Below, piece by piece: positions 22,841 to 35,449 of a stretch of 64,000 bases of DNA. The notes under the pieces are model-generated. The model was not told the origin of the DNA and searched no databases. It was given only the letters and a program-made list of their open reading frames with translations. The DNA is taken from contig NC_080673.1 of the NCBI RefSeq assembly GCF_030445035.2, positions 197,034,216-197,098,215 on the forward strand. The letters run 5' to 3'. A program made the translations under genes and the position numbers. The DNA comes from Dasypus novemcinctus (taxonomy: Eukaryota; Chordata; Mammalia; Cingulata; Dasypodidae). Position 1 is the first letter of the stretch; the number at the start of each line of letters is the position of its first letter.

Positions 22841-23139
22841 GATTTAACAAAGCTTTATTTCTCATGTGCATCACAGAGTAATGTGTGTAAGCTGGTTTTC
22901 CTTGCAGTGGTGACTCAAGATGTAAGGCTTCTTCCATTTGTGGGTCCAACATTATTTTGAAGTCCTGCACTTGGCAAAGAGGAGAAGAAAATATGGTGGA
23001 TCCTGTGGGAGACTTTAAGGTCCAGGACTGGAAATGGTATACATCATATATTCCCATATTTCATTAGCTAGTGCTCGGTCACATAGAGAGTTGTCCTGTG
23101 GGCCCTAGAAAGAAAAGAAAAGTGGTTTAGTGAATGTCT

Positions 23140-24100
23140 TCATTGGCCAGAGACGCTATGACAAATACTGCAACAATAGGTTGGTTTAATCAACAAGAAT
23201 TTATTGTCTCACAGTTTTAGCAGTCAGAAGTCTTAAATCAAGGTATTGGCAAGGCCATGTTTTCTCCGTAGTCTCTCGTATTCTGGTGATGACTTGCTGC
23301 AATACTCGATGTTCCTTGGGTTATATCTCTGTGTCTATCACACACACACCTCTGTCCTTGTTCTCCTCCTGTGGCTTTTTCTGAATTCTGGCTTCTCTGA
23401 CTACATACAAATTTCCTCTCATTATAAAGCCTTCAGTAATATAGATTAAAAGCCACCCAGGGTCCTGAGGGTGGTGGAATAAAGTATGGATTAGAGTGGA
23501 CTTCCTGGTATTCTACTATAGAATTATTGTGGATCTAGCAATGGAAGAAATGGTATCATTGATGTGGAGACTGTGGCCACGGGAATTACTGAGGGCAGGG
23601 AGAGTGAAGAAGAGGTGTGATACTGGGGCATTTTCAGGACTTGGAGTTGTCCTGAATGATATTGCAGGGAGAGATGCAGGGCATCATATATCCTGCCATA
23701 ACCCACTGAAGGGACTGGGAGAGAGTGTAATCTACAATGCAAATTATAATCCATGCTGTGTAGCAGTGCTCCAAAATGTATTCATCAAATGCAATGAATG
23801 TGCCACACTGATGAAAGAATTTGGTAATGTGGGAGGAGTGGGAGTGGGGTAGGGCGTGGGAGTGTAAGGGATCCTCTTATTTTTTTTAATGAAGCATTTT
23901 GTATGATCTATGTATCTTTAAAATAAATAAAAATCAATTAAAAAAAAAGTCACCCTGGTTCAATTTTGCCACACCTTAACAGACTATAACATCTTATCTT
24001 CAAAAGGTTCTATTTACAAATCAGCTCTCACCCACATGACTATGGTTTAGGGCTAAGAAAATGCCTTTTGTTGGGTACATGAATCAATCTATCACAGTAA
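23140..24100 (-). mobile_element. MLT1-like LTR split by an X-repeat
   Basis: Antisense MaLR LTR: GACGCTATGACAAATACTGC, CAAGAATTTATTGTCTCACA, GAAGTCTTAAATCAAGGTAT and CACATGACTATGGTTTAGGG. It is interrupted at 23462-23944 by the X-repeat plus one TSD. Confidence 0.65.
23462..23944 (+). mobile_element. X-repeat (xenarthran non-LTR repeat), 5'-truncated
   Basis: Shares GGGGCATTTTCAGGACTTGG, AGTGCTCCAAAATGTATTCA and AATGAATGTGCCACACTGA with the copies at 41661, 47635 and 37947. It ends in an A-rich tail. Its TSD is AAAAGCCACCCAGG (23448-23461) against AAAAGTCACCCTGG (23945-23958), 12 of 14 identical. TSD length and A-tail indicate L1-type target-primed mobilisation. The frame at 23496-23852 is not a gene. 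Confidence 0.8.
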
Positions 24101-24389
24101 ACATGTGGAACATTTCAGTCATATCCCCAAAAGGATTCCCCTTGTATATTTTGTAACTAGTTAAATAATAGCATCGTTTAACTGGCCAAAGACAAATGAC
24201 AAGAGTAAGTCCACCATACCCAATCTTTTACTATGCCCTTTCCCCTTGATACCTCTTTCATTCATGTCCTTTTCTCTCCTCTGACAATCATTGTCTTCAT
24301 TTAGGTAGTCATTTTTATTCTGTGGGACTTTCTATAGTTATTGCCTACCTAGTCTATCTACCTACCATCAAGAATTTTTCCATTTTAAG

Positions 24390-24990
24390 GTTCACTCCAT
24401 TGCTAGACTTGTTTTAATGAAGCAAAAATATGAGCATCTTACACCAGGTCTTTAACTATTTCAATCACTCCCTGTGACTTTTAGGATAAGGCTAAAATAT
24501 CTTAGAAAGAAATACAATGCTGCCTTAATGATTTGTTTTTATTTGCTCATTGAGGATTACTTTTGGCCTCTTTTCCTTTCCACCCTTTGTACCAGCCAAC
24601 CTCAACCCTCAACAACTTATTTTTCCTTCATTAAACATTTTATTTTGAGATAATTGTAGATTCACTTGCAATTGTAGGAAATACTGCCCAAACCACTTTT
24701 AATTCCTGAAGTCCATCATGCCTGTGCCTCCCCAACAACCCTTAGGAAAGACTTTCTCTTTCACTCTTACTAATGATATAATTTTTATGTTAACTCTGAA
24801 GCCTTGTGTCCTCAGCCTCTTGTGTTGCTAGGTGCTCGGCTTGCCCTCCTGCCTCACCACATGCATATGTTCACCTTCACTTACAGCATTGACTTGTTGG
24901 ACAGTGCATCTCATCATGGGCAGGGACCATGCGATTTGCAATCTCTTGGTGCCTAATTCTTGGCCCATACTCAGTACTCAGTAAAGCAGA
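24390..24990 (+). mobile_element. L2 LINE 3' region, with internal interruption
   Basis: Sense L2: GGTCTTTAACTATTTCAATC, AGGATAAGGCTAAAATATC, GACTTGTTGGACAGTGCATC and ACTCAGTACTCAGTAAAGCA. About 24625-24795 (TTAAACATTTTATTTTGAG) looks like a separate L1-like scrap. Confidence 0.5.
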
Positions 24991-24994
24991 ATTG

Positions 24995-25205
24995 ATATTG
25001 GCTAAGCATGCAGGCTCTGGATTCTGTCTAATTGGCTTTGAATCTACCTGGTTTCACAACTAATTAGCTGTGTCATCATAGACAAATCACTCAAACCCAT
25101 TAGGCTTTAGTTTTATCATCTGATAATTAGAGATAATAATAATAGTGCTTACCTCCTTAATATCTTGTGGAGGTTGACTATCACATATAAAGTACCTACT
25201 TATAA
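24995..25205 (+). mobile_element. MIR SINE
   Basis: GCAGGCTCTGGATTCTGTC, GGCTTTGAATCTACCTGG, TTAGCTGTGTCATCATAGAC and AGTGCTTACCTCCTTAATA in sense order. Confidence 0.8.
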
Positions 25206-27796
25206 TTCGTATAACTATAATTAGCTGTTGTCACTGTCATATTGACATATCATGAGCATTTCCATGTTATTACATATACTCATAGGTTTTATAAATATTG
25301 TTTAAAAACTCTATACTATTACATCAAAAGATCACATCATGATTTGCTTAGCAACCTCTTTACTGTTGAAACCCTAAGTTTTGTTTTTTAAAATTTATTA
25401 AAGTGTATCACTTATACATAAACATATATAAATAATAAGTGTATAGTAATAGTTGTAAACTTACAAAACCAACATATATAACCTCATATAGGACTCTCAT
25501 ACCTCACCCTACCACCAATATGTTGCATTGTTGTTAAACATTTTTAACTAATGATTCAAAAACATTGTCAAAATATTACTACTAACCTAAGTATTTTTCT
25601 TCAACACACCCTATTATTATTATCTTTATATCACTTATATATGAACATATATAAACAGTAAGTGTGTAGTAAAAATTGTACTCACAAAGCAAAAATGCAT
25701 AACATCATACAGGGGTCCCATACATCAACCCTCCACTAACACCTTGCATTGTCATGAGACTATTTGTTATAAATTATGAAAGAATATTATAAAAATCTTA
25801 CTACCTATTATAGTCCTTATCTTACATTTGGTGTATTTTCCTCACAATGCACCCTATTATTATTTTTAAATATATTTTTATGACAGAAGTTGTAAACTTA
25901 CAAAACAATCATGCACATAGGCAGAATTCTCAAGCAACACCCCTTTATCAGCACACCATACTGCGGTGGAACATTTATTAAGATTATGAGATAATATCAT
26001 TCAGTTGTTACCATGTCCCTAGTGTACATTTGGAGAACATTCTCCATACTGCCCCATTATCAACACAGTACATCTTTGACAGATTCAGGAATATTAAATT
26101 ATTACCGCTAACCACAGTCCATAGGTCACCCCAGTTGTATTTTCCCCATGCTTCTCCACATTCCCACCACCCTACAATAATGATGTACATTTGCACTAGC
26201 TGTACCATCAGTCACAATTCTCACCCACCTCTGGGATTACTGTGCTATTCAGTTACTAGATTAGTTTCTAGCACTTTGTCAATTGGCATTTACATCCCTA
26301 GACTACCATTTTCAGCCACATCTCCATTTATAGACTGCTGTTACTCACTTTGTGTTACCATCCACTCCATACATGTCCATACTTTTAGAGTAAGGCTAAT
26401 TAAAACTTCTAGGTACATTAAACATCAGTAGTCCATCTCAGTCCTCCTCTTATCTCCTTTAAGAATCTACCACCTACCACCATTTTCTTCTAGAAACTTT
26501 ATGGTTCCTGCCTTTAAATTTAGGTTTTTGATCCATTTTGAGTTAGTTTTTGGATAAGGTATAAGATAGGGGTCCTCTTTCCTTCTTTTGGTTATGGAGA
26601 TCCAGTTCTCTCAGCATCACTTGTTGAATGGACTGTTCAGTCTGAGCTGTGTGGTTAGACAGGACACTCAAAAATCACTTGACTACACATGTGAGGGTCT
26701 GTTTCTGAACCATCAGTTTGGTTCCATTGGTCTATGTGTCTGTCTTTATGCCAATACCATGCTGTTTTTACCAGTATAGCTAGATAATATGACTTAAAGT
26801 CTGGAAATGAGATTCCTCCAACTTCGATTTTCCTTTTTTTTCTTTAAATTAATTTATTGAAGTATATCACTCATACATAAACATACATAAACAAGTGTAT
26901 AATAATAGTTGTGAACTTACAAAAAAACTCATATATAATATCATACAGTACACTCATAACTCAGCCTACCACCAATAACTTGCATTGTTGTTAAACCTTT
27001 TTAACAAATGATTAAAGAGCATTGTCAAAGTATTACTACTAACCAAAGTATTTCCCCCAATCAACTCTATTATTATTATCTTTATGTCATTTATATATGA
27101 ACATACATAAACAATTAAGTGCATAGTAAAAGTTGTGAACTTATAGGCAAACATGCATAACATTATACAGGGGTCCCATACATTAACCCTTCATTGTCGT
27201 GAACATTTGTTACAAATTATGAAAGAATATTATAAAAATCTTACTAGTAATCATAGTCCTTATCTTACATTTGGTGTGTTTTTCCCCAACCCACCCTTTT
27301 ATTATTTTTTAAATATATTTTTTATGACAGAAGTTGTAAACTTATAAAACAATCATGCACGTGTGCAGAATTCTCAAACAACACCCCTCCATCAACACAC
27401 CACACTGTGGTGGAACATTTGCTACAGATAATATCATATCATCTAATTGTTACCATGTCCATAGTGTACATTTGGCTCACATTTTCCATATGGCCTCATT
27501 ATCAACACAGTACATCTTTCTAATAGATGCAAGAATATTATATTATTACTACCAACCACAGTCCATAGGTCCCTTCAGCTGTATTTTCCCCATTCTTCTC
27601 CACATTCCCAACACCCTGCAGTAGTGATGTGCATTTGCTCTAACTCACAAAGGACATGCTTGCATCTGTACCATCAACCACAATTCTCATCCACCTCTTG
27701 GTTTACTGTGCTATTCAGTTCCTAGATTATTCTCAAGCATTCTATCAATTGGCATTTACATACCTAGACTACCATTTTCAGTCACATTCCCATTTA

Positions 27797-28182
27797 TTTT
27801 TTTTTATTTTTTATTTTTTTTTTAAAGATTTATTTTTATTTAATTCCCCTCCCCTTCCCCGGTTGTCTGTTTTCTGTGTCTTTTTGCTGCGTCTTGTTTC
27901 TTTGTCCGCTTCTGTTGTCGTCAGCGGCACGGGAAGTGTGGGCGGCGCCATTCCTCGGCAGGCTGCTCCCTCCTTCGCGCTGGGCGGCTCTCCTTATGGG
28001 TGCACTCCTTGCGCGTGGGGCTCCCCTACGCGGGGGACACCCCTGTGTAGCACAGCACTCCTTGCACGCATCAGCTCTGCGCATGGGCCAGCTCCACACG
28101 GGTCAAGGAGGCCCGGGGCTTGAACCGCGGACCTCCCATGTGGTAGACGGACGCCCTAACCACTGGGCCAAGTCCGTTTCCC
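27797..28182 (-). mobile_element. DAS-type SINE, copy 3, with 14-bp TSD
   Basis: Antisense SINE with a T-rich left end and the tRNA-like 5' part on the right (CACTGGGCCAAGTCCGTTTC). The perfect TSD CACATTCCCATTTA lies at 27783-27796 and 28183-28196. It is younger than the HAL1-like copy it sits in. CpG-rich body. Frames at 27656-28123, 27836-28099 and 27876-28199 are by-products. Confidence 0.95.
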
Positions 28183-28999
28183 CACATTCCCATTTATAAA
28201 CTAGCTGCTATCCACTATGTGTTACCATCCACTCTATACCTTTCCACACTTTAACAGTAAAGCTAATTAAACTTCTACATACATTAAACATCAGTAGTCC
28301 ACCCCAGTCCACTTCTTCTCTCCTTTAAGAATCCATCACCTACCGCCAGGTCTTGAAGATATTTTCCTACATTTCTTCTAGAAGTTTTATGGTTCTTGCT
28401 TTTATTTTTAGTTTTTGATCAATTTTAAGTTAATTTTTTGGGTAAAGTATGAGATTGGGGTCCTCTTTCCTTCTTTTGGCTATGGATATCCAATTCTTTC
28501 AGCACTATTTGTTGACTGGACTGTCCTGCCTGAGCTTTGTGGGTTTGACAGGCTAGTCAAAAATCACTGGATCATACCTGTAAGGGTCTGTTCCTGAACC
28601 ATAAATTTGGTTCCATTGGTCTATATGTATGTCTTTATGCCAGTACCATGCTGTTTTTACCACTACAGCTAGGTAATATGATTTGAAGTCTGGAGATGAG
28701 GGTTTGCTCTTCCATTTTATGATGTTTCTGGCTCTTCAGGACCCCTTAACCTTCCAAATAAATTTTGTGATCAAGTTTTCAAACATTTTTTTAATGCTGT
28801 TGGAATTTTTATTGAGATTATATTGAATCTCTATATCAATCTGAGTAGAATTGACATCTCAGTGATATTTAGTCTTCCAGTCCATGAGCATGGAATGTTT
28901 TCGCAGTTATTTAGGACTTTTTTGATTTCTTTTAACACTGAGTTACATAAATGGCTAAGTTTATTCCTGACTATTTGAGTTTTATCTGTCATATTTTAT

Positions 29000-30119
29000 T
29001 TTCACCACTCTTTTGACACTTTTAGTTACTTTTATTGATATAATCTTCATTTCTATACTCTCTTCCAGGTCTTTCTCTCCTGTCTTTCTTTTCAGGCTCT
29101 AGCACATTGTCTAGTTATCTCCTGAAAATCTTGTCTCTTGCTTAGAAATTCTCTCAGTGTCTGTTTATATGTGAATATTCTAATATTGCCCTCATTTTTG
29201 AAAGACAGTCTTGCTGGATATAAGATTCTTGGCTAGAAGTTTTTCTCTTGTAATATCTTAAACATGTAAGACCACTATTTTCTCGTCTTGATGGTTTCCA
29301 GTGAGAAATCAGCACTTAATCTTATGGGTATCCCTTATATGTTATGCATTGCTTTTCTCTTATTCTCAGAATTCTCTTTGTCTTTGGCATTTGACATTCT
29401 GATGAGTATGTGTTGGAGCTGGTCTTTTCAGATTTTTCACATGGTAGTATGTTGTACTTCTTGGTCATGGATATCTATGTCCTTCAATAGGGTTGGAAAA
29501 TTTTCTACCATTATTTCTTCAGATATTCTTTCTGTCCCTTTCCCCTTCTCTTCTCCTTCTGGGACACACATGACTCATATGTTTGCATGTCTTTTGCTGT
29601 CATTTAGTTCCCTGAGACCTTGTTTAATTTTTTCCATTCTTTTCTTAATCTGTTCTTTTGTATGTTCACTTTCAGAGGCCATTTCTTCAAGGTCACCAAT
29701 CCTTTCTTCTTCCTCCTCAAATCTGCTATTGTATGATTCCAATATATTTTTAATCTCATTTATTGCACCTTTCATTCCCAAAAGATTTGCTATTTTTCTA
29801 TGTATTCTTTCAAATTCTTCTTTGTGCTCATCCAGTGTCTTCTTAATATCCTTAATCTTTTTAGCCATTCATTGAATTTATTAAGGAGATTTGTCTGAAC
29901 ATCTATGATTATTTTTCTCAACTCCTTTATGTCATCTGGAGGCTTATCTTGTTCCTTTAACTGGATGATACCTTCCTGTTTCTTGGTGTAAACTGTAATT
30001 TTTTGTTGCTCTCCTAGCATCTGGCTTACTAGAGTATTTATTCTGGGTGCAATTTTTCTCTTTAGTTTAAGATTTCCTGCCCTTTCTCCCTTGCTGGTTG
30101 CATAGTAGGAGCCAAGCAT
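29000..30119 (-). pseudogene. L1 ORF1-like gene of the inner HAL1 copy, broken
   Basis: ORF1p is the RNA-binding trimer that coats L1 RNA. The minus strand from an ATG at 30119 encodes a basic N-terminal segment with KRKIAPRINTLVSQMLGEQQ. A coiled-coil stretch in another frame follows (29868-29575: FERIHRKIANLLGMKGAINE, then NSRFEEEEERIGDLEEMASE). The C-terminal domain decays through stops and shifts down to about 29000. The EE-E-RI-DLE motif is the usual end of the ORF1p coiled coil. At least one frame change (30119-29790 versus 29868-29575) and further stops make it non-functional. The parallel region of the outer copy carries the RRM start 'VMGVPEGEE'. Confidence 0.8.
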
Positions 30120-31412
30120 GTGGTTTGTGCTGCAAGCTGTGGAGGCTCAAGCTGCCCTCATTGCACCAGGGACCTATAAATCTTCTTCCACTTCCTCCTT
30201 TGCTAGGGGTAGGGACAGTCACTGCTGTGTGGAATAATCTATGTTGTGCAGGCTAGACTGTAGTTGTCCAGAGACACTTGTGTAGCTTCACGCCCTTTTC
30301 TCATCTGCCTGGGGTAGGGGTCAAGCTGTAGGTATGGGCAGCAATCTATGCAGTGTGGGTCCAAGATGACCACAGTAGCTCTGGTAGACATCCAATTTTT
30401 AGTCTGCAGCCAAATTTACCTGCATTACCTGGATAGGCTGGTGCAGGGTTTGCCAGCCTCTTCCCTGCCAGAGGTGGGGCTGAAGCCTAGGCTAGGGCCT
30501 CAGGCCAGTCTCAATGAAGTGAAAGAAACCAGTTCCTACCATCACTGTGATTTTCAGTCCTGGCTTTCCCTCAGGCTGGGGGCAGAGTCAAAATGGCAGC
30601 CACTGGCCTCTTTCTGACCTGGGCTGATTCATACTCCAGCTGTTCCCAGGGTTATAGCTTAGCCATCCAAGTCTACCAATCAGTAGCTGAAATTGGCAGC
30701 CAACTGTCTCCTTCTCCCCTGTTTCTGGGAATTGGAGCTTCCAATTCCCATCACAGAATAGCTCCTGGGTCAGCTCATGCCACCAGAGTAGGATAATCAT
30801 TGGCCTCCACAGCTTGGCTAGTAATTTCCCGGAGAGGCTGGTGCAGGTCCCTGCAGCTTCCTCCCTGCTGGAGGTGGCACTGGGGCATAGGCTAGAGCTG
30901 CAATGTGATGTGGATGGAAAGAAACCAGTCCCCACCAGCACTGGGATCCTCAGTCTGTCCCGCTTCCCCTTATGCCAGATGCAGAGTTAAGATGGCAGCT
31001 CCCGGCCTCTTTCTGACTTGAACAGGCTTAAGCTTTAGCTGTTCTAAGGATTATACTTTATCCCACAGAGTTGACTCATCAGTAACTGAAGCTGGTGCCC
31101 AATGGCCTCTTCCTCCCCTGTTTTGGGAAAGTGGCGCTTCCAATTCTAGCCACGGAACAGCTCCCAAGGCGGCTTGTGCCTCCAGTGGAGGATGGGCACC
31201 AGCCTCCAGGGCATGGAGCCTCTACTTACGAGTCTTCTTTGCAGATGGGCAGTCTCCTCCTTTCATTCCTTCAAGGATGTGGCAGGATGCTCTTCTGGTC
31301 CCCTGAAGCCCCCAAACAGGTACTTCAGCTAGCTCCAGAGAGCTCTGGGTTTTTGCTAACCTCTCTGTAGCAGGAGCTGACTCTAGGAGTTCCTTACTCT
31401 GCCACCATCTTG

Positions 31413-31629
31413 CTGGTTCTCTCCTGTCACATTGACCAAAGGAAAATTTCACTTTCGACTCAACAAAATACAACTCCAGATTTGAAAGCTTGCAATATAT
31501 ACAGCTCCATGGCAATTAAAAGACTTGCAAAGCAAAACGCACAGACTATTCAGCTTCTCACGTCTGCTGTGCCGGGTTTTGACCACATGGGTGGCTGGCC
31601 CTGGGGAAGGGCAGGAGTAGGAGCTGTTG
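31413..31629 (-). other. 217-bp 5' extension of the inner HAL1 copy
   Basis: The outer copy's 5' end (near AGAATCAGCAAGATGG) is followed at once by its TSD. In the inner copy the matching point (31412) is followed by 217 bp absent from the outer copy, and the TSD comes only after it. It is not recognised as any repeat or small RNA. A 5' transduction, or a template switch to another RNA, would give this structure. Confidence 0.6.
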
Positions 31630-31929
31630 GATTTTCCTTTTTAAGATGTTTCTGGCCATTCAGGGCCCCTTTCCCTTCCAAAGAAATTTGATAATTGTGT
31701 TTTCAATTTATTTAAAAAGTGCTGGTGGAATTGTTATCAGGATTGCATTGAATCTGTATATCAATTTGAGTAGAATTAACAACTTAATGATATTTTGTCT
31801 TTCAACCCACAAGCATGGAATGTTCTTCCAATTATTTAGTTCTTCTTTTATATCTTTTAACATTGAGTTGTAGTTTTCTGAATACAAGTACTATAAATTT
31901 TTGGTAAAGTTTATTCCTGAACATTTGGG

Positions 31930-33050
31930 TTTTATCTGCCACATTTTATTTTCACCACTCTTTTGACATTTTTAGTTATTTTTACTGATATAGTCTTCAT
32001 TTCTAGGTCTCTCTCTCCTGTCTTTTCTTTTCAGACTCTAGCACACCCTTTAGTAATTCCTAAAAATCTGGTATCTTGTTCAGAAATTCTCTCAGTTTCT
32101 GTTTATCTATGAATATTCTAAACTTGTCCTCATTTTTGAAAGACAATCTTGCCAGATATAAGATTCTTGGCTGGAAGACTTTCTCTTGCAGTATCATAAA
32201 TATATCATACCACTGTCTTTTTGCTTCCATGGTTTCTAGTGAGAAATCAGCATTTAAACTTATGGGTATCCCTTATCTGTTATGCATTGCTTTTCTCTTG
32301 CTGTTCTCAGAATTCTCTGTCTTTGGCATTTCACCTTCTGATTAGTACATGTCTCAGAGTTGGTCTATTTGGATTTTTTCAGATGGGGGTACATTGTGCT
32401 TTTTGGAAACAGATATCTATGTCCTTCAATAGGGTTGGGAATTTTTCTACCATTATTTCTTCAAATATTCTTTCTGCCCCTTTTCTCTTCTCTTCTCTTC
32501 TCCTTCTGGGACACCCATGACATGTATTTTTGCATGTCTTTTGCTGTCATTTAGTTTCCTGAGACCTTGTTTAATTTTTTCCATTCTTTTCTTCATTTGA
32601 TCTTTTGTATGTTCACTTTCAGAGGCCATTTCTTCAAGGTCACCAATCCTTTCTTCTGCCTCCTCAAATCTGCTATTATATGATTCCAATGTATTTTTAA
32701 TTTCATTTATTGCACCTTTCATTCTCATAAGATTTGCTATTTTCTATGTATGCTTTCAAATTCTTCTTTGTGCTCATCCAATGTCTTCTTAATATCCTTA
32801 ATCTCTTTCGCCATCTCAGTGACTTTATTAAGGAGATTGTTTGAAGATTTATGATTATTTGTCTCAACTCCTTTATGTCATCTGGAGGCTTATCTTCTTC
32901 CTTTAACTGGGCCTTATCTTCCTGTTTCTTAGTGTGGATTGTAATTTTTTGTTGGTGCTTTGGCATCTGGCTTACTAGAGTATTTATTCTGGGTGCAGTT
33001 TTTCTCTTTAGTTTTGGGCTTCCAGCCCTTTCTTCCTTGCTGGTTGCATA
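31930..33050 (-). pseudogene. L1 ORF1-like gene of the outer HAL1 copy, broken
   Basis: Two open stretches on the minus strand (32966-32703 and 32728-32453) give a Gln/Lys-rich N-terminal part and a coiled coil with NSRFEEAEERIGDLEEMASE, then KRHAKIHVMGVPEGEE, the conserved link into the ORF1p RRM domain. The C-terminal domain continues in broken frames to about 31930 (a PAKNL-like segment and the 'KNEDKFRIFIDKQKLREF' stretch). At least one frameshift near 32710 and several stops make it dead. Confidence 0.8.
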
Positions 33051-34399
33051 GTAGGAGCCAAAAATATATTTTGTGCTATAAACTGTGGAGGCTCAAGCTG
33101 CCTTCATTTCCCCGGGGACTGATGACACTTCTCCCAACTTTCTCATTTGCCAAGGGTAGGGATAGAGCCACAGCTGTATGGAATAATTCAAGTCATACAA
33201 GCCTAGACTGTAGTTGCCCAGAGAGACTGATGAAGCTTCATGTCCCTTTCTCCTCTGCCTGGGGTGGGGATGGAGCTGCAGGTGTAGGCAGCAATCTATG
33301 CAGTGTGGTTCCAAGATGACCACAGTTGCCCTAGTAGACTTCTGAGCATTCAGTGTGTGCCAGCCAAAAGTACTTACAGTTACCTGGATAGGGTGGTGCA
33401 GGGCCCACTAGGCTCCTTCCTGCCAGAGGTGGGGCTGAAGCCTAGTTCAGGGCTTCAGGCCAATCCAGGTGAAAGAAAATGGTTCCTACCATCACTTTCA
33501 TTTTTGGTCAGCCTGGCTTCCCCTCGCACTGGGGGCAGAGTCAAAATGACAGCTACCAGCCTCTTTTTGACTTGGACAGGTTCAAACTTTAGCTGTTCTT
33601 TGGGTTATACTTTAGCCAGAAGAATTTACTAACCAGTAGCTGAAATTGGTGGCCAACAGTCTCCTCCTCAACCTTTTTTTGGGGGGGGGAGCAGGGAGGA
33701 AATAGAGCTTCCAACTCCAGACACAGAATAGCTCCTGGGCAGTTTGCACCACCAGAATATGATAATCACTGGCCTAGGAGCTTGACTGGTAATTTCTCAG
33801 AAAGACTGGCACAGGTCCCCCCAGCTTCCTCCCTGCTGGAGATGGGGTTAGACCTAGGCTAGATCTTCAGTCTGACCCGGATGGAAAAAAGCCAGTTCCC
33901 ACCAGCACTGGAAATCTCAGTGTGCCCCGCTTCCCCTCGTGCCAGGTGCAGTTAAGATGGTGGCTCCCGGCCTCCTTCTAACTTGGACAGGCTCAAACTT
34001 TAGCTATTCTTAGAATTATACTTTAGCCCGTGGAGTTTACTAATCAGTAGCTGAATATGGTGCCCAGCTGTCTCTTCCTCCCTGGTTTTCTGAAAGTAGA
34101 ACTTCCAATTCCAGCCACAGAACAGCTCGCAAGGTGACTTGTGCCTCCAGTGGAGAATGGCCACCATCCTCCATGGCATGGAGCGCTCTACTTACGAGTC
34201 TTCTCTGCAGATAGGCATGCTCCTCCTTCCATTCCCTCAAGTATGTTGCAGGATGGTCTTCTGGTCTCCTGGAGCCCCCAGATAGGTGCTTCAGATAGCT
34301 CTGGGTATTTCCTAACTGCCCTGTGGCAGGAGCTGATTCTAGGAACTCCCTACTCCACCACCATCTTGCTGATTCTGAACCTCTAAGTTTTAAAATTTT

Positions 34400-34600
34400 A
34401 TGTCACCATTATAAATAACATGGTGATGGGCCAATGCATTATGATGTCTATATTTAGGATTATTTTTTAAGACACATTCCAGAATTGAAATTATTGGATC
34501 AAGAGAAATAAACATTTTAAAGTTCCTTATTGTGTATTTACATGTTGCTTTTCAAAATATATGTACCACTTTGTATTTCAAAAATAAAATGACATTTTGT
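34400..34600 (-). mobile_element. Old L1M fragment
   Basis: ACCATTATAAATAACATGG, CAGAATTGAAATTATTGGAT and TTACATGTTGCTTTTCAAA resemble an antisense L1M 3' region. Confidence 0.45.
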
Positions 34601-35445
34601 TCATTTCCTTAGGCCCATTAAAGTATAGGAAAGAAATGATTTTTTTAAGCAGGCACATATCATCCTAATGTGACCATAAATTTTATGTGAACAACTGAAA
34701 AATTATTTTTTACTTCTTTTATTTCTGAAAATGGAAGGTTCAATTGGCACAGACTGCAAATAAGCATATTATCTATTCACTCATTTATGCATGAAGTGAG
34801 AATCCACCAAAGAAATGCATCATAATGTAGAAAAAAATAGCTTCTATTAGAAAGTCTGCATTGATTAAAGAGGATTAAGAGGAAGGGAAAACGTTTTTAC
34901 CTTTGGTTCCACAGAAGGAATTAATTCATTAGGCAGAGTTATGCTAATCACATTCATTTGTAACTTGATAGTCTTGCCATTAATATTTGCACAAATCTGA
35001 GTCAGGAAATGAATATTTTTTCCAGAGGTGAATTTTAATTCTCACTTCCTCAAGTATATCACCACCATTATTGCATTTTCACCCTTCTTATAGAAATCTT
35101 AAATTGAAACTGAGTCAAAAAAATTTATAGCGGCTTACTAAACTGTTACCTTTTTATGTTTATAGAGGAAATTTCTTAATGTTTCAGTTTCAGCTGATTT
35201 TTGCCATGTAGTACTATAGCACAGCTATCTGCTAAGTTCCATCTGGTTCAGGAAACTGGAATGTTCCAAGGGCACCCAATGGCATCCTGGGCACTTATGG
35301 ATGCTTTTAAAAAATGAACCCATTGTAGTATCATTTTGCCCTCCCCCTCATCACTTTGCAGTAGAAGACACCTGCAGTATGCTAAACAACTGAGGGCTCT
35401 GGGGGTGCTGGACAGATGCTGTGGATACCAAATGGTTCATAGACT
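34601..35445. other. No recognisable feature
   Basis: AT-rich. I see no supported gene or named repeat. Confidence 0.4.
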
Positions 35446-35449
35446 AATG

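Larger units (their letters stand above)
26839..31629 (-). mobile_element. HAL1-like half-L1, inner copy, full length
   Basis: Same family as the outer copy. Removing the DAS SINE at 27797-28182 and one SINE TSD leaves about 4.17 kb up to 31412, equal to the outer copy, plus a 217-bp 5' extension (31413-31629). The perfect 13-bp TSD GATTTTCCTTTTT lies at 26826-26838 and 31630-31642; on the minus strand the nick is CTT/AAAAAGG, a standard L1 endonuclease site. The 3' end is a T-run on the plus strand at about 26839-26841. It inserted into the ORF2 remnant of the outer copy. Confidence 0.85.
25383..34377 (-). mobile_element. HAL1-like half-L1, outer copy, split by the inner copy
   Basis: Two blocks on the minus strand, 34377-31643 and 26825-25383, form one element of about 4.17 kb when the inner insertion is removed. 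In sense order it has a 5' UTR beginning near AGAATCAGCAAGATGGTGG, an L1 ORF1-like region (about 33050-31990), a short remnant of the late ORF2 reverse-transcriptase region (31930-31643 and 26825-26500) and an L1-type 3' UTR. Endonuclease and most of reverse transcriptase are absent, as in HAL1 elements. The TSD is AACCCTAAGTTTT (25370-25382) against AACCTCTAAGTTTT (34378-34391), and the bottom-strand nick site reads TTTT/AAAA. Such elements need L1 proteins in trans. Confidence 0.8.

Noticed and set aside
29288..29875. A 195-codon plus-strand frame, the longest in the window
   Set aside because: It is antisense to the ORF1-like coiled-coil region of the HAL1 copy.
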